Origin: an uncultured Alteromonadaceae bacterium
GTDB lineage: Bacteria; Pseudomonadota; Gammaproteobacteria; Enterobacterales; Alteromonadaceae
Length of the DNA: 64,000 nt
Direction of reading: 5' to 3'
Assembly (NCBI GenBank): GCA_947494925.1
Contig: CANLWS010000002.1
Location: 372,001 to 436,000 of the forward strand
Part shown: positions 8,967-17,133 of the stretch, piece after piece
Numbering within the stretch: the stretch's first letter is position 1
Layout of the letters: each line of letters begins with the position of its first letter
Notes under the pieces: generated by a model
Databases searched by the model: none
What the model was told of the DNA's origin: nothing
What the model saw: only the letters and a program-made list of their open reading frames with translations
Program-made: the position numbers and the translations under genes

Positions 8967-9466
8967 ACAAAATGTGTCCCGTTTGCAAGCTATTTGTGTA
9001 TCTATTCTGAGTTCTTCTATGAATTTCTTTGTCTTATTGAACTAAATGTCAACAATGTAATCACGTTATTGACATTAAGATTAATAGTCAACAATATTTG
9101 TAAATAATATTACTACTTTTTGTTAATTAAATTTGCAGTGACAAAGAGTGGCTTATTTTTAATATATGAAAATCAATAGCTTACACAATAAACCGGTAAT
9201 ATTTAAACTCTAAAGCAATATTGACAAAAATATCACTTAGTTTCATTTTGGTTCATTCAAGGAGGTTGGAGTAGCCTAATAGATATTCAATCACTAGCTA
9301 ATTGAATAATTTCATATAATTACTAGACGTAATGACAATAATAAGTATTTCTGACACTCTTATGAGCATCAAAACTCTGATTGCTGGCTATTTAATGTTT
9401 TGCAGGGGTACAGGAATTACATATGTAGCTGTGGGATTCATCTCTTGAGTGCAGCTAACTTGTCTA
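8967..9466. other. 500-base AT-rich intergenic region, promoter of the TonB receptor
   Basis: No convincing gene is seen. The part nearest the receptor holds a cluster of TTGAC/GTCAA half-sites (9035-9092). Further right is an AGGAGG-like string (9259-9265) followed within two codons by a stop, and a 38-codon frame (9332-9448) without a ribosome binding site. The response regulator gene ends at 9467 with no obvious T-rich hairpin after it. Confidence 0.6.
9035..9092. promoter_or_regulatory. Cluster of TTGAC/GTCAA half-sites upstream of the TonB receptor
   Basis: TATTGAAC (9035-9042), N5, GTCAA (9048-9052) repeats the arrangement upstream of the SDR gene. AATGTCAA (9045-9052) and TTGACATT (9069-9076) form a perfect 8-bp inverted repeat, and a further GTCAAC lies at about 9087-9092. 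The four alternating half-sites suggest cooperative binding of a repressor or activator of the TetR, GntR or LysR kind; the protein is not identified. Confidence 0.45.
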
Positions 9467-10120
9467 CTAATCCGTTTGGTTGTCGACGCCCATTGTTTGC
9501 TTAAACATAACGCCTGCTTGGGTTCGATTGTTAAAGCCCAATTTGCGCAATATTGCAGAAACGTGCTGTTTTATCGTCGTTTCTTTAACACCAAGCTCGT
9601 ATGCAATTTGTTTATTTAACAGACCGTCAGCCATCATTTTTAGTACCGTAAATTGATGAGGTGTCAATTGTTCGAGTTTTCTGGCAAATTCCTGATTGGC
9701 CGACGATGCAGAGGGTTCGTTTTCTAAACTCATTTCTGACGGAATGTAGGATTCACCGTCCAGTATTCTGGATACGGCTTCAGAGATTACCGGCAAAGGT
9801 GTCGATTTTGGTATATAGCCGCTTGAACCAAGATCAATTGCTTTGCTTATTAACTGTGGGCTTTCTTCGGCGGAAACGATAACAACCAGCACGTCAGGGT
9901 AGAGATTGCGCAATCTACTCAACCCCATAAGACCTTCGTTTCCCGGCATATTAAGGTCCAGAAAAACCACTTCCACATCCGGACTATGTTCAAGTAACAA
10001 GAGAGTTTCATTCAGGTTGGCAGTTTCAGCAATCCCTTCCCCGATCACTTGATTGAGCGCCTGCTTCAATGCCACCCTAAACAATGGATGGTCGTCAGCA
10101 ACAATGGCAGTTATTGACAC
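9467..10120 (-). CDS. NarL/FixJ-type response regulator, AgmR/EraR-like
   Basis: I place the start at GTG 10120, which follows GAGGAAAC and gives MSITAIVADDHPLF, matching the normal start of this family; an upstream TTG at 10147 has no good binding site. The receiver has acidic DD, phospho-acceptor Asp55 in VFLDLNMPG, and Lys in GYIPKS. The C-terminal LuxR helix-turn-helix reads LTPHQFTVLKMMADGLLNKQIAYELGVKETTIKQHVSAILRKL. AgmR/EraR proteins of pseudomonads control PQQ-dependent alcohol oxidation, which fits a PQQ dehydrogenase about 5 kb away. No histidine kinase is adjacent, so the partner is elsewhere. It is downstream of the next TonB receptor on the same strand, after a terminator. Confidence 0.88.
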   Translation of the reverse strand: MSITAIVADDHPLFRVALKQALNQVIGEGIAETANLNETLLLLEHSPDVEVVFLDLNMPGNEGLMGLSRLRNLYPDVLVVIVSAEESPQLISKAIDLGSSGYIPKSTPLPVISEAVSRILDGESYIPSEMSLENEPSASSANQEFARKLEQLTPHQFTVLKMMADGLLNKQIAYELGVKETTIKQHVSAILRKLGFNNRTQAGVMFKQTMGVDNQTD

Positions 10121-10186
10121 GTTTCCTCTTCTATTCTTAATCTGCAAGTAATGTCAGCGTCTAATATTAAACCGAGAAATACAAGC

Positions 10187-10208
10187 AAAAAAGGCGACCT
10201 AGGTCGCC
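10187..10208 (-). terminator. Terminator of the second TonB receptor gene
   Basis: GGCGACCT/AGGTCGCC (10193-10208) is a perfect 16-base dyad. Read leftward it is followed by a run of six T (the A-run at 10187-10192). It lies 30 bases past the receptor stop and would separate the receptor from the response regulator gene. Confidence 0.85.
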
Positions 10209-10237
10209 AAAACACAGAACAAAACAGACCTTGGATA

Positions 10238-12514
10238 TCAGAATCGATAACCAACAGTAAGCTGCACAGTTCTTGGATCACCGTAATAGCCTATCAAGGT
10301 TTGGTCACCACCTAACCCTGGTAGAAAACTGCCATCTTCAGCGACCCCTACGAAGTCGTAACCACCCACAAGATATTCTTTATCGTTTAGATTCTTGCCA
10401 TGCAGACTGGCATACCAATCTCCATCAACACTTTGCCAGCTAACGCTCAGGTTCAGAATTCCAAAACCATCCTGTAATAACAAATCACTGGTTTCAAACA
10501 ACCTGTAATCGTCACGATAGTAGTAACCAGCATTAAATACAAAGTCACCAACGTCTGACTCAAGCACATAATTAGTCGCTAAATTGAAGGTATAATCAGG
10601 CGTGTTTGACAAACCCAGCAATGGAGGTACTGCATTGTTTTCTTCAATTTTGGAATCAATGTATCCCAGTGCAAAATCAAACGTTAAATTGTCAGTTGCA
10701 GCATAGGTGATTTCCACTTCTATCCCATTGGCAGAAGTTTCAGCTACATTATCCAGAAATTGATTCAGCTCGGTTCCATCATCACCTGGGACAACACCAA
10801 TATATTGCCTGTCTTTATGATCCAGTGAAAACAAGGTTATGTTGGCGCGAAGATTGTCATTCCACTCACTTTTCATGCCTATTTCAAAAGAATCTACGAT
10901 TTCCGGGTCAACAGCTGGTTCGTTAACTGTTGCCCTTGGATTGAATGTACCGGACTTAAATCCCTGAGAATAGCTGGCAAAAAACATCAAATCCCGATCC
11001 ACCTGATACTCCACCCCAATTCTTGGCGTAAAGCGTGACCAGTCAGCCTTGCTAGGTGCATCCAATACGCCATCACCATCCGTATCTGTACCCAATACCT
11101 GAGGAACCAACGGACCATCTGGGCGAACATACCCTGGGACCCAACCTGTCGAGGGATAAACGTTCGCAAAAACAAGCCCATTATTAACTGTTGCTTGCTT
11201 TTCTTCGTCGGTGTAGCGAGCGCCCAGCGTGACTGATAGCTTCTCACTTACATCAATGCTGGCCTGTGCATAGGCCGCCCAACTCTCACTATTATTGCAA
11301 CCTGTGACTTCACGTGTCAGACCAGGAACACCGAAGGCTGCTCGCCCCAGAAAGCCCAGGATCGCGTCGAAGTTACCGCAGGATTCACCATCGTATAGAT
11401 ACAGACCGCCAACCAAGCTGTAGCTGTCCTGACGATAGTTCACCTGAAGTTCATTGGTGGTGTTTTCATCATCATATTCTGCAGGCACATCAAAAATGTC
11501 CAGTGCAGTATTATCAAAATCGATATTGGTTGGTGAATAGGATTCTCTGGAAGAGCCAATATATTTTAACTGCAAATCGTCGTTAACATCCCAACTAACC
11601 AACCAGCTAAACCCTTCCAGTTCAACCTTGTTAAATGTGGGCAAGCTGGTGTACGAATCATAAACACTGTCAGGCACAGGCGCATCGGTAAGCAAGCTTG
11701 GTAGAAGGCGGAACCCGCCTTTTGCATTTGAATCATCTTCCGTTTTGTCCCAGTTCAAACGAATAAACAGATTGTCTGCTGGGTGGATTTCAAGCGTTGC
11801 TCTGGCTGCCCATAAATCCTTGTTGTAGTTCTCGCGATCTTGATCAGGTAGCGCAGACTGGAGGAATTCTCCATACCCATCTCGACTGAGATCAGCATAT
11901 CCAAAACCAAAATATACCTTGTCTTGAATGACGGGGATTTGACCAGTTATTTTGGCGTCAAATCGGGAGTAATTTCCAATGGTAGCTTCGAGATTGAAAT
12001 TGGCATCCCCAGTCATCGCTTTCGTAACATACTTTACTGCACCACCAATAGTATTCTTCCCATACAAGGTACCTTGCGGGCCCCGTAACACCTCGATTCT
12101 TTCAACATCTAATAAGTCCAGCACGGCTCCTTGCGGACGCGCCATGTAGACATCATCTATGTAAATTCCAACACCAGGTTCATAGCCCCAAAGAGGATCC
12201 TGTTGCCCTACCCCACGAATAAATGCTGTTAAGGTCGAATTCGTTCCCCGACTGGTTTGCAATGTAGTATTTGGTGAAAACTGTTGTACCTCGGTGAGCA
12301 CAGATATGCCTTTTTCACTCAATTCAGCTGCGCCAATAGATGTTACGGCGACAGGCACTTCCTGTAGAGATTCAACGGTTTTTCGTGCAGTTATTTCGAT
12401 GCGCTCTAAACCGGATTGTTCGTCGGCTTCTTGAGCGTAACTCTGGGTTGAAACCAGCAATACGCTGGAAACCGCTATAGCGCATGCTGTTCGGTTGAAT
12501 TGACTAGCCTTCAT
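10238..12514 (-). CDS. TonB-dependent receptor, candidate hydroxybutyrate-oligomer receptor
   Basis: The 758 residues comprise a signal peptide (ACAIAVSSVLLVSTQSYAQ), TonB-box-like LERIEITARK, a plug with TAFIRGVGQQDPLWGYEPGVGIYIDDVYMARPQGAV and IEVLRGPQGTLYGKNTIGGAV, and a barrel ending TVQLTVGYRF. This is the group of receptors often found with catabolic genes. It is divergent from an operon for a GntP permease, two secreted esterases and 3-hydroxybutyrate dehydrogenase, so the inferred ligand is 3-hydroxybutyrate oligomers or a related ester. The substrate is inference from context; the family is certain. Confidence 0.95.
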   Translation of the reverse strand: MKASQFNRTACAIAVSSVLLVSTQSYAQEADEQSGLERIEITARKTVESLQEVPVAVTSIGAAELSEKGISVLTEVQQFSPNTTLQTSRGTNSTLTAFIRGVGQQDPLWGYEPGVGIYIDDVYMARPQGAVLDLLDVERIEVLRGPQGTLYGKNTIGGAVKYVTKAMTGDANFNLEATIGNYSRFDAKITGQIPVIQDKVYFGFGYADLSRDGYGEFLQSALPDQDRENYNKDLWAARATLEIHPADNLFIRLNWDKTEDDSNAKGGFRLLPSLLTDAPVPDSVYDSYTSLPTFNKVELEGFSWLVSWDVNDDLQLKYIGSSRESYSPTNIDFDNTALDIFDVPAEYDDENTTNELQVNYRQDSYSLVGGLYLYDGESCGNFDAILGFLGRAAFGVPGLTREVTGCNNSESWAAYAQASIDVSEKLSVTLGARYTDEEKQATVNNGLVFANVYPSTGWVPGYVRPDGPLVPQVLGTDTDGDGVLDAPSKADWSRFTPRIGVEYQVDRDLMFFASYSQGFKSGTFNPRATVNEPAVDPEIVDSFEIGMKSEWNDNLRANITLFSLDHKDRQYIGVVPGDDGTELNQFLDNVAETSANGIEVEITYAATDNLTFDFALGYIDSKIEENNAVPPLLGLSNTPDYTFNLATNYVLESDVGDFVFNAGYYYRDDYRLFETSDLLLQDGFGILNLSVSWQSVDGDWYASLHGKNLNDKEYLVGGYDFVGVAEDGSFLPGLGGDQTLIGYYGDPRTVQLTVGYRF

Positions 12515-12610
12515 ATTGTGTCCCTCATTACTCGGATTTTTATTTTTTGTTTTCCGGTATTTGTCACGGTCGCCAATACTCTAATCCAGAACGGGATTTA
12601 ATGCCTTAGT

Positions 12611-12626
12611 ACCATAGTACTATGGT
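12611..12626. promoter_or_regulatory. Perfect 16-bp palindrome in the divergent control region
   Basis: ACCATAGTACTATGGT is a perfect palindrome located between the leftward TonB receptor (start 12514) and the rightward GntP operon (start 12743). Its central place in a divergent promoter region suggests an operator controlling both directions. I do not recognise the binding protein, and no regulator gene other than the response regulator at 9467-10120 is close. Confidence 0.6.
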
Positions 12627-12742
12627 TACTTTAGTCACCTTAACCCAGAATAATGCCATTCATTTATCCCGAGTGTTTGTCTGCGGTCACAGACTAGACC
12701 TATGATTGACAAGGTCTTTTGAAACAAAAAAGGATAAGAATA

Positions 12743-14038
12743 ATGCTGAGTTTGATTGGCTTGGTCGGAGGGTTAACTCTGTTAATCGTATTAACGATCA
12801 GAGGAATGAACTTGTTTCTGGCGGCCCCCTTGTGTGCACTGATTGTTGCGCTGACAAGCGGGTTGCCCATATTTATTGGCGACACCAATTTTGTCGAGAC
12901 TTACATGCAAGGCTTTTCAGGCTTTATTGCCGCCTGGTTTTTCATGTTTTTGCTCGGCTCATTGTTTGGTAAGTTCATGGAAGATACCGGCGCAGCTGAT
13001 GCAGTTGCACAATGGATCATTAATAAATTAGGGCGACAACATGCTGTTGTCGCTGTGGTATTAGCCTGCGCTATACTGACTTACGGCGGTGTTTCCGTAT
13101 TTGTGGTGGCATTTTCAGTCTACCCTATGGCACTCAGTTTGTTTAAGGATGCAAATTTGCCAAGGAGGTTTATTCCGGCAGCACTGGCATTCGGTTCTGT
13201 AACCTTTACCATGACGTCAGCCGGTTCACCGGAAATTCAAAACTGGATCCCGATTAAATATCTGGGCACATCACCTTTTGCCGCCTGGGAAGTAAGTTTA
13301 GTCGTGGCTATTTTCATGGCATCATTTGGTTATTGGTGGATGAAGCGCATGATAGGCAAAGCCGTTGCCAATGGTGAGTGTTTTGAGCATCGTGTTGAAG
13401 ACCCCGAAATACCAGAGCGAGATTACCCACATCCGATCACCGGATTGATCCCACTTTTTGTCGTACTGATTTTATCTTTTTTACTACATGAAAAATTACA
13501 GCAACTGGCCCTGATTGTGGCATTGGGTGGTGGCGTCTTGACGCTTATGCTGATCAACTACAAACACTTTCACAATATGCAACGCGCAATCAGTCTGGGA
13601 ACCACTGGTGCACTGGTTGCAATAGGCAATACTGCAGCTGTAGTGGGATTCGGCACCATCGCCAAATCGACTGAGGCATTTCAGGATGCTGTTGAACTTA
13701 TGACCCAAATTCCTGGCAACGAACTTATCGGCGCAGCGATCGCTGTCAGCGTGATTGCTGGTCTAACAGGCTCGGCGTCGGGCGGGCAAGCCATAGCGTT
13801 ACCGCTTGTGGGTCCTCACTACCTCGATCAGGGAGTCGACCCGGAAGAGTTACATCGGATAGTGTCGATTTCATCTGGTGCACTGGATTCGTTGCCTCAC
13901 AATGGTTATGTGGTGACCACCATTCGCGCAATCTGCAATGAGACCCACCAGCAGGCGTATTGGGCTGTTGGCGCGCTAACTGTAGTGGTTCCACTGACGG
14001 GCCTGATAATGGCGATTGCGCTTTTTAACTGGTTTTAA
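12743..14038 (+). CDS. GntP-family permease, likely hydroxy-acid (3-hydroxybutyrate) transporter
   Basis: ATG at 12743 follows AAAAGGAT at good spacing and is preferred to a TTG eight codons upstream. About 431 residues and roughly a dozen hydrophobic helices, with LTYGGVSVFVVAFSVYPMALSLF, TMTSAGSPEIQNWIPIKYLGTSPFAAWEV, AVVGFGTIAKSTEAFQDA and GLTGSASGGQAIALPLV, place it in the gluconate:H+ symporter (GntP) family of inner-membrane carriers for hydroxy-acids. GntP members occur beside 3-hydroxybutyrate dehydrogenase in other proteobacteria. Here it opens an operon ending in that enzyme, so 3-hydroxybutyrate is the inferred substrate. Confidence 0.88.
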   Translation: MLSLIGLVGGLTLLIVLTIRGMNLFLAAPLCALIVALTSGLPIFIGDTNFVETYMQGFSGFIAAWFFMFLLGSLFGKFMEDTGAADAVAQWIINKLGRQHAVVAVVLACAILTYGGVSVFVVAFSVYPMALSLFKDANLPRRFIPAALAFGSVTFTMTSAGSPEIQNWIPIKYLGTSPFAAWEVSLVVAIFMASFGYWWMKRMIGKAVANGECFEHRVEDPEIPERDYPHPITGLIPLFVVLILSFLLHEKLQQLALIVALGGGVLTLMLINYKHFHNMQRAISLGTTGALVAIGNTAAVVGFGTIAKSTEAFQDAVELMTQIPGNELIGAAIAVSVIAGLTGSASGGQAIALPLVGPHYLDQGVDPEELHRIVSISSGALDSLPHNGYVVTTIRAICNETHQQAYWAVGALTVVVPLTGLIMAIALFNWF

Positions 14039-14067
14039 ATCCATTAATTGTTGAAAAGGTTGAGTAA

Positions 14068-15243
14068 GTGAAACAGATTTTATTTGTGGTTTTGGTATTG
14101 ATGGTCTGGTCTGCCCAGGCAGATATGCTGGTGAAAAAACAGCGTTTTGAGCTGGATGATTTTGTTACATTTGGTGGGCATTCCATCCCCAAAGTGCAAG
14201 TGGGCTGGGAAAGTTATGGTCAGCTAAACGCGGACAAGAGCAATGCTGTATTGGTCACACATTACTTCACTGGAAGCTCCCACGCTGCCGGGAAATACCA
14301 TCACGATGACCCACAACCTGGTTATTGGGACGCGATAATAGGTCCGGGTAAAGCGATTGACACAAACAAATTTTTTGTCGTCAGTGTGGATACCTTGGTG
14401 AATCTGAATGTAGGAGATCCAAATGTCATCACCACAGGTCCGGCATCAATCGACCCGCGAACGAAGAAACCTTATGGGTTGTCTTTTCCTGTGGTGACCA
14501 TTCGGGATTTTGTGAATGTACAAAAAGCCCTACTTGAAAGTCTAGGAATAAGAAAGCTGTATGCCGTAGCAGGACCATCGATGGGCTCTATGCAGGCTAT
14601 CGACTGGGCCTCAGCTTATCCTGATTGGGTTCCCAGGATGATCTCAGTGATTGGCTCAGCACAAGCAGATGCCTGGACTGTCCCGATGTTGGAACAATGG
14701 GCCACCCCCATTCGCTTGGATCCTGATTGGAAGAATGGAGATTACTATTCATCACAACCTCCTACAGCTGGGCTGACAGCTTCGCTCATGTATCTTACTC
14801 AGGTGGCGCTCCATCCTGAATTTTTTATCAACCTTGGTAAAACTGATGCAATCAATTTTGCAGCGCTGGAGCCCGCACCTTTGCAGGACATCAACAAACA
14901 TCACAGCATTATTAACTGGCTGCGAAATCGGGCTCAAAACAGGGCCAGTAAAATGGACGCCAATCATATGTTATATCTGGTTCGCGCTAACCAGCTGTTT
15001 ATTGCCGGACACGGAAATGACCTGAGAAGTGGATTAAAAAACATCAGGGCAAAAACCCTGTTTATTGCCGCAAACAAAGACTTGCTGTTAATGCCTTACC
15101 TGGCTAAACAAGCTCACCTTGGTGCAGTCAGCAATGGCAACCAGTCGGAATGGCTTTCTTTAAATGGGCCAGCTGGTCACCTTGAAGGCGTCATAAACAT
15201 TGCCGAAAAATCGGCGCAAATTAAAGCGTTTTTGGCTAAGTAA
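14068..15243 (+). CDS. Secreted MetX-like alpha/beta hydrolase (putative esterase)
   Basis: GTG start after AAAAGG. The 391 residues begin with a signal peptide (MKQILFVVLVLMVWSAQA). They follow the homoserine O-acetyltransferase fold: VGWESYGQLNADKSNAVLVTHYFTGSSHAAG, VDTLVNLNVGDP, the nucleophile elbow AGPSMGSMQA (Ser171), an Asp candidate in ANKDLLLMP and a His in GPAGHLEGV. Export and context argue against methionine synthesis; MetX-like secreted esterases are a known side branch. It starts 30 bases after the permease and directly precedes the PHB depolymerase, so ester or oligomer hydrolysis in the periplasm is inferred. Confidence 0.82.
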   Translation: MKQILFVVLVLMVWSAQADMLVKKQRFELDDFVTFGGHSIPKVQVGWESYGQLNADKSNAVLVTHYFTGSSHAAGKYHHDDPQPGYWDAIIGPGKAIDTNKFFVVSVDTLVNLNVGDPNVITTGPASIDPRTKKPYGLSFPVVTIRDFVNVQKALLESLGIRKLYAVAGPSMGSMQAIDWASAYPDWVPRMISVIGSAQADAWTVPMLEQWATPIRLDPDWKNGDYYSSQPPTAGLTASLMYLTQVALHPEFFINLGKTDAINFAALEPAPLQDINKHHSIINWLRNRAQNRASKMDANHMLYLVRANQLFIAGHGNDLRSGLKNIRAKTLFIAANKDLLLMPYLAKQAHLGAVSNGNQSEWLSLNGPAGHLEGVINIAEKSAQIKAFLAK

Positions 15244-15270
15244 ATGTTTAAAAAATTAAAAGGGAAGAAA

Positions 15271-16266
15271 ATGATAAGAGTGTGTGCTGGGATATTACTC
15301 GTCGCCTTCGGTCAAACCTGCTGGGCGAAGTTGCCCAAATTGAATATTGATATTGAACAAACAACCATTTCCGGGTTGTCCAGCGGTGGCTACATGGCCA
15401 CGCAATTGCATTATGCACATAGCGAATGGATAACAGGCGTGGGTATCATTGCCGCTGGCCCCTATTTGTGTGCCGATGGCGATATCAAGCTTGCCTTGTC
15501 TCGGTGCGTAAACAGCGCCGGCGATGGTGTTCCGCTTGAAAGACTGAAGGAAAAAACAGATCAGTGGCGAAGCGCAGGAAAATTAGCGCCGCTGACATCT
15601 TTTGAAAATGATAAGGTCTGGCTGTTTCATGGCAGTAAAGATGAAAAACTCGTTGCGGCAGTGAATGATTTGCTGATGGTCCAATATCAACAGCTACTGA
15701 CTGAAGAGGCTGTCAGCTACATCGACAATAAACCTTTTGCTCATCACTTTCCGACCCCAGAGTACGGCATCGAGTGTGCAAGTTCTCAGGCGCCCTTTTT
15801 AGGCAATTGCAAATATGATGCAGCCGGCAAAATGCTGACCTATTTGTACGACGGTTTAAGCGCGCCATCTCCAGGTGCTGCAGGCAAATTGCTGCAATTT
15901 AATCAGCATGAGTTAGCCGGGGAGTCAGCGGATTCATTGGCTGAGGAAGGATACCTATATATTCCACAGAGTTGCCAGAAAGGCGAATCCTGCAAACTTC
16001 ACATTAGTTTTCACGGTTGTAATCAGAATGCCCAAGCTGTGGATTCCGCTTATGCAAAACATACAGGTTTAAATAACTGGGCTGACACTAATAATTTGGT
16101 CGTGCTTTACCCGCAAACCAAAAAATCCTTGTTTATGCCTCTTAACCCTCAGGCTTGCTGGGACTGGTGGGGCTACACAGGTGAGGATTATGCTAATAAG
16201 TCAGGACCACAAATTGAGGCGATCAAGCGTATGGCCTATGCCATATCAGGCAAAACAGAGGAATAA
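15271..16266 (+). CDS. Secreted PHB depolymerase, circularly permuted type
   Basis: ATG at 15271, after AAGGGAAG, gives a signal peptide (MIRVCAGILLVAFGQTCWA); an ATG at 15244 has no such site. The nucleophile elbow GLSSGGYMA (Ser37) comes at the very start of the mature protein, then Asp124 in HGSKDEK and His158/159 in FAHHFPTPEYG. The HGCNQN strand-turn and ADTNNLVVLYPQ, normally N-terminal in PHB depolymerases, are here near the C-terminus. This order matches the single-domain fungal Penicillium funiculosum enzyme (triad S39-D121-H155). No separate substrate-binding or linker domain is present in about 331 residues, so soluble oligomers or amorphous polymer are likely substrates. Confidence 0.87.
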   Translation: MIRVCAGILLVAFGQTCWAKLPKLNIDIEQTTISGLSSGGYMATQLHYAHSEWITGVGIIAAGPYLCADGDIKLALSRCVNSAGDGVPLERLKEKTDQWRSAGKLAPLTSFENDKVWLFHGSKDEKLVAAVNDLLMVQYQQLLTEEAVSYIDNKPFAHHFPTPEYGIECASSQAPFLGNCKYDAAGKMLTYLYDGLSAPSPGAAGKLLQFNQHELAGESADSLAEEGYLYIPQSCQKGESCKLHISFHGCNQNAQAVDSAYAKHTGLNNWADTNNLVVLYPQTKKSLFMPLNPQACWDWWGYTGEDYANKSGPQIEAIKRMAYAISGKTEE

Positions 16267-16268
16267 AC

Positions 16269-17036
16269 ATGACGTCAAGAACAGTTTTAGTCACCGGTGG
16301 TGCCAATGGCATTGGTTTAGGTATTGCCCAGCACCTAGGACTACAGGGACACAGGCTAATTATCGCAGACATCAATATTGATGCTGCGCTGGACGCAGCG
16401 GACAAACTGGGCGACAAAAACATTGATGCCGTACCCTTAGGCCTGGATGTCAGCAATGCAGCACAAATTGATGAACTTCCCCGCAGCATTGCCCCTCTTC
16501 AGGTGGACGTTTTAGTCAATAATGCAGGTATTCAACATGTCTCCAGATTAGAGGATTTTCCGGCTGAGAAATGGCAACAACTGATTAATATTATGTTGGT
16601 TGGCCCTGCCCTATTGAGTAAGGCCTTTTTACCCGGCATGCGTGAACGTAATTTTGGCAGAATAATCAATGTAGGGTCATTGCACTCATTGGTCGCATCA
16701 CCTTTTAAATCTGCTTATGTGGCAGCAAAACATGGTTTGCTGGGCTTTGCCAAAACTATCGCCCTGGAAACAGGCGACTGTGATGTCACCATTAATACTC
16801 TGTGTCCTGCTTATGTAAAAACCGCCTTGGTTGAAAAACAAATCGCTGCACAGGCGTTGGAAAATAACATATCTGAACAGGAAGTCATTGAAAAAATCAT
16901 GCTCGAACCCATGCCCAAAAAGGCGTTCATCGAGATTGATGAGCTGGCTGAAACAACCTCATTTTTGATGAGTCACGCTGCTCGCAATATAACGGCGCAA
17001 ACATTGGTGCTGGATGGAGGTTGGACGGCAAGGTAA
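16269..17036 (+). CDS. bdhA: 3-hydroxybutyrate dehydrogenase
   Basis: The 255-residue SDR has cofactor motif TGGANGIGLG, VNNAGIQHVSRLEDFPAEKW, catalytic Ser in NVGSLHSL, YVAAK, and the C-terminal family marks IEKIMLEPMPKKAFIEIDELAE and TLVLDGGWTAR. The HV after NAGIQ and the MP-K-F-E-E segment are typical of D-3-hydroxybutyrate dehydrogenases, which produce acetoacetate with NAD+. It starts 2 bases after the depolymerase stop, so it is in the same operon and gives the cytoplasmic end of the pathway. Confidence 0.93.
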   Translation: MTSRTVLVTGGANGIGLGIAQHLGLQGHRLIIADINIDAALDAADKLGDKNIDAVPLGLDVSNAAQIDELPRSIAPLQVDVLVNNAGIQHVSRLEDFPAEKWQQLINIMLVGPALLSKAFLPGMRERNFGRIINVGSLHSLVASPFKSAYVAAKHGLLGFAKTIALETGDCDVTINTLCPAYVKTALVEKQIAAQALENNISEQEVIEKIMLEPMPKKAFIEIDELAETTSFLMSHAARNITAQTLVLDGGWTAR

Positions 17037-17133
17037 TAAAGCTGATGAGCTTACCTGTAACAATAAAATCATGACTTTATTCCGATTGCGTGGTTATACT
17101 TAGCCGCACAGATCCTCAACGCCAGTTTTTTCT

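Noticed and set aside
9259-9265. A strong AAGGAGG Shine-Dalgarno-like string
   Set aside because: The codons after it reach a stop almost at once (TTG GAG TAG), so no gene can be started.
9332-9448. A 38-codon frame in the long intergenic region
   Set aside because: No ribosome binding site, no recognisable domain, and low-complexity AT-rich surroundings.
12719-12742. TTG start eight codons upstream of the GntP permease ATG
   Set aside because: The ATG at 12743 has AAAAGGAT at proper spacing; the upstream TTG has none.
14068-15243. Assignment as homoserine O-acetyltransferase (metX)
   Set aside because: It has a signal peptide and lies in a 3-hydroxybutyrate operon, which does not fit cytoplasmic methionine synthesis.
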